NCBI RefSeq assembly: GCF_027853915.1 | Contig: NZ_JAQGLA010000080.1 | Location: 1-32,148 of the forward strand | Direction: 5' to 3' | Origin: Saccharopolyspora oryzae | Lineage (GTDB): Bacteria > Actinomycetota > Actinomycetes > Mycobacteriales > Pseudonocardiaceae | DNA: 32,148 nt | Shown here: one piece after another, positions 32,115-32,148 of the stretch | Position numbering within the stretch: position 1 is the stretch's first letter | How the letters are laid out: the number at the start of each line of letters is the position of its first letter | Translations under genes and position numbers: made by a program | The notes under the pieces: model-generated | The model's input: the letters and a program-made list of their open reading frames with translations, nothing else | What the model was told of the DNA's origin: nothing | The model's database searches: none

Positions 32115-32148
32115 GTGCGGAGGTGGTGGGCGGCCACCACCTCCGCAC
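32115..32148. terminator. Hairpin at the right edge of the window
   Basis: Perfect 15-bp stem (32115-32129 and 32134-32148) with loop GCGG, ending at the last base shown. It is probably the terminator of a gene to the right on the minus strand; the stem may extend beyond the window. Confidence 0.6.

Overview
The window is high-GC actinomycete DNA, most likely from a Pseudonocardiales genome (Saccharopolyspora or a near relative). This rests on gene content and on gene order recalled from other actinomycetes, not on a database match. No rRNA, tRNA, CRISPR array, transposase or integrase was seen. Almost all of the sequence is accounted for by about 26 protein genes and the short spaces between them.

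Region 1 (1-13.7 kb) matches, in order, the Mycobacterium tuberculosis Rv2178c-Rv2170 block: class II DAHP synthase, a GT-C mannosyltransferase (MptA-like), a PASTA-bearing Ser/Thr kinase (PknL-like), a Rv2175c-like DNA-binding protein, a phytoene desaturase and prenyl diphosphate synthase pair (crtI, idsA), a canonical MetF, an LppM-like lipoprotein, a DUF885 metallohydrolase, a secreted SGNH esterase and a GNAT acetyltransferase. The common theme is aromatic precursor supply, prenyl lipids and the cell envelope.

Region 2 (13.8-16.3 kb) starts with a strong promoter carrying a perfect LexA/SOS box. It reads into a SAV_6107-type HEPN protein, a mycothiol-dependent maleylpyruvate isomerase-like (DinB-fold) protein and a GNAT. 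Two tandem paralogous small membrane proteins follow on the other strand.

Region 3 (16.4-26.2 kb) is a DNA-repair neighbourhood: the very large helicase Lhr, a membrane-anchored Hsp70-like ATPase, a tiny membrane protein, DUF3046, DUF4383, recA (with its own SOS box) and recX. A 140-bp stretch between DUF3046 and DUF4383 holds two related AT-rich palindromes.

Region 4 (26.2-32.1 kb) is more accessory. It has a TetR regulator divergent from a membrane protein, a HAD phosphatase, an FAD monooxygenase divergent from a second TetR with three operator copies between them, and a secreted polysaccharide deacetylase.

Three recurring structural themes cut across the genes. Many genes have a TANNNT box 6-8 nt before the start codon, suggesting leaderless transcripts. 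Three convergent gene pairs are separated by exactly 4 nt, and two of these share the same palindrome across both stops. Two intergenic hairpins have identical geometry (19-nt arms, 6-nt loop) and a shared GTGAGC/GCTCAC base.
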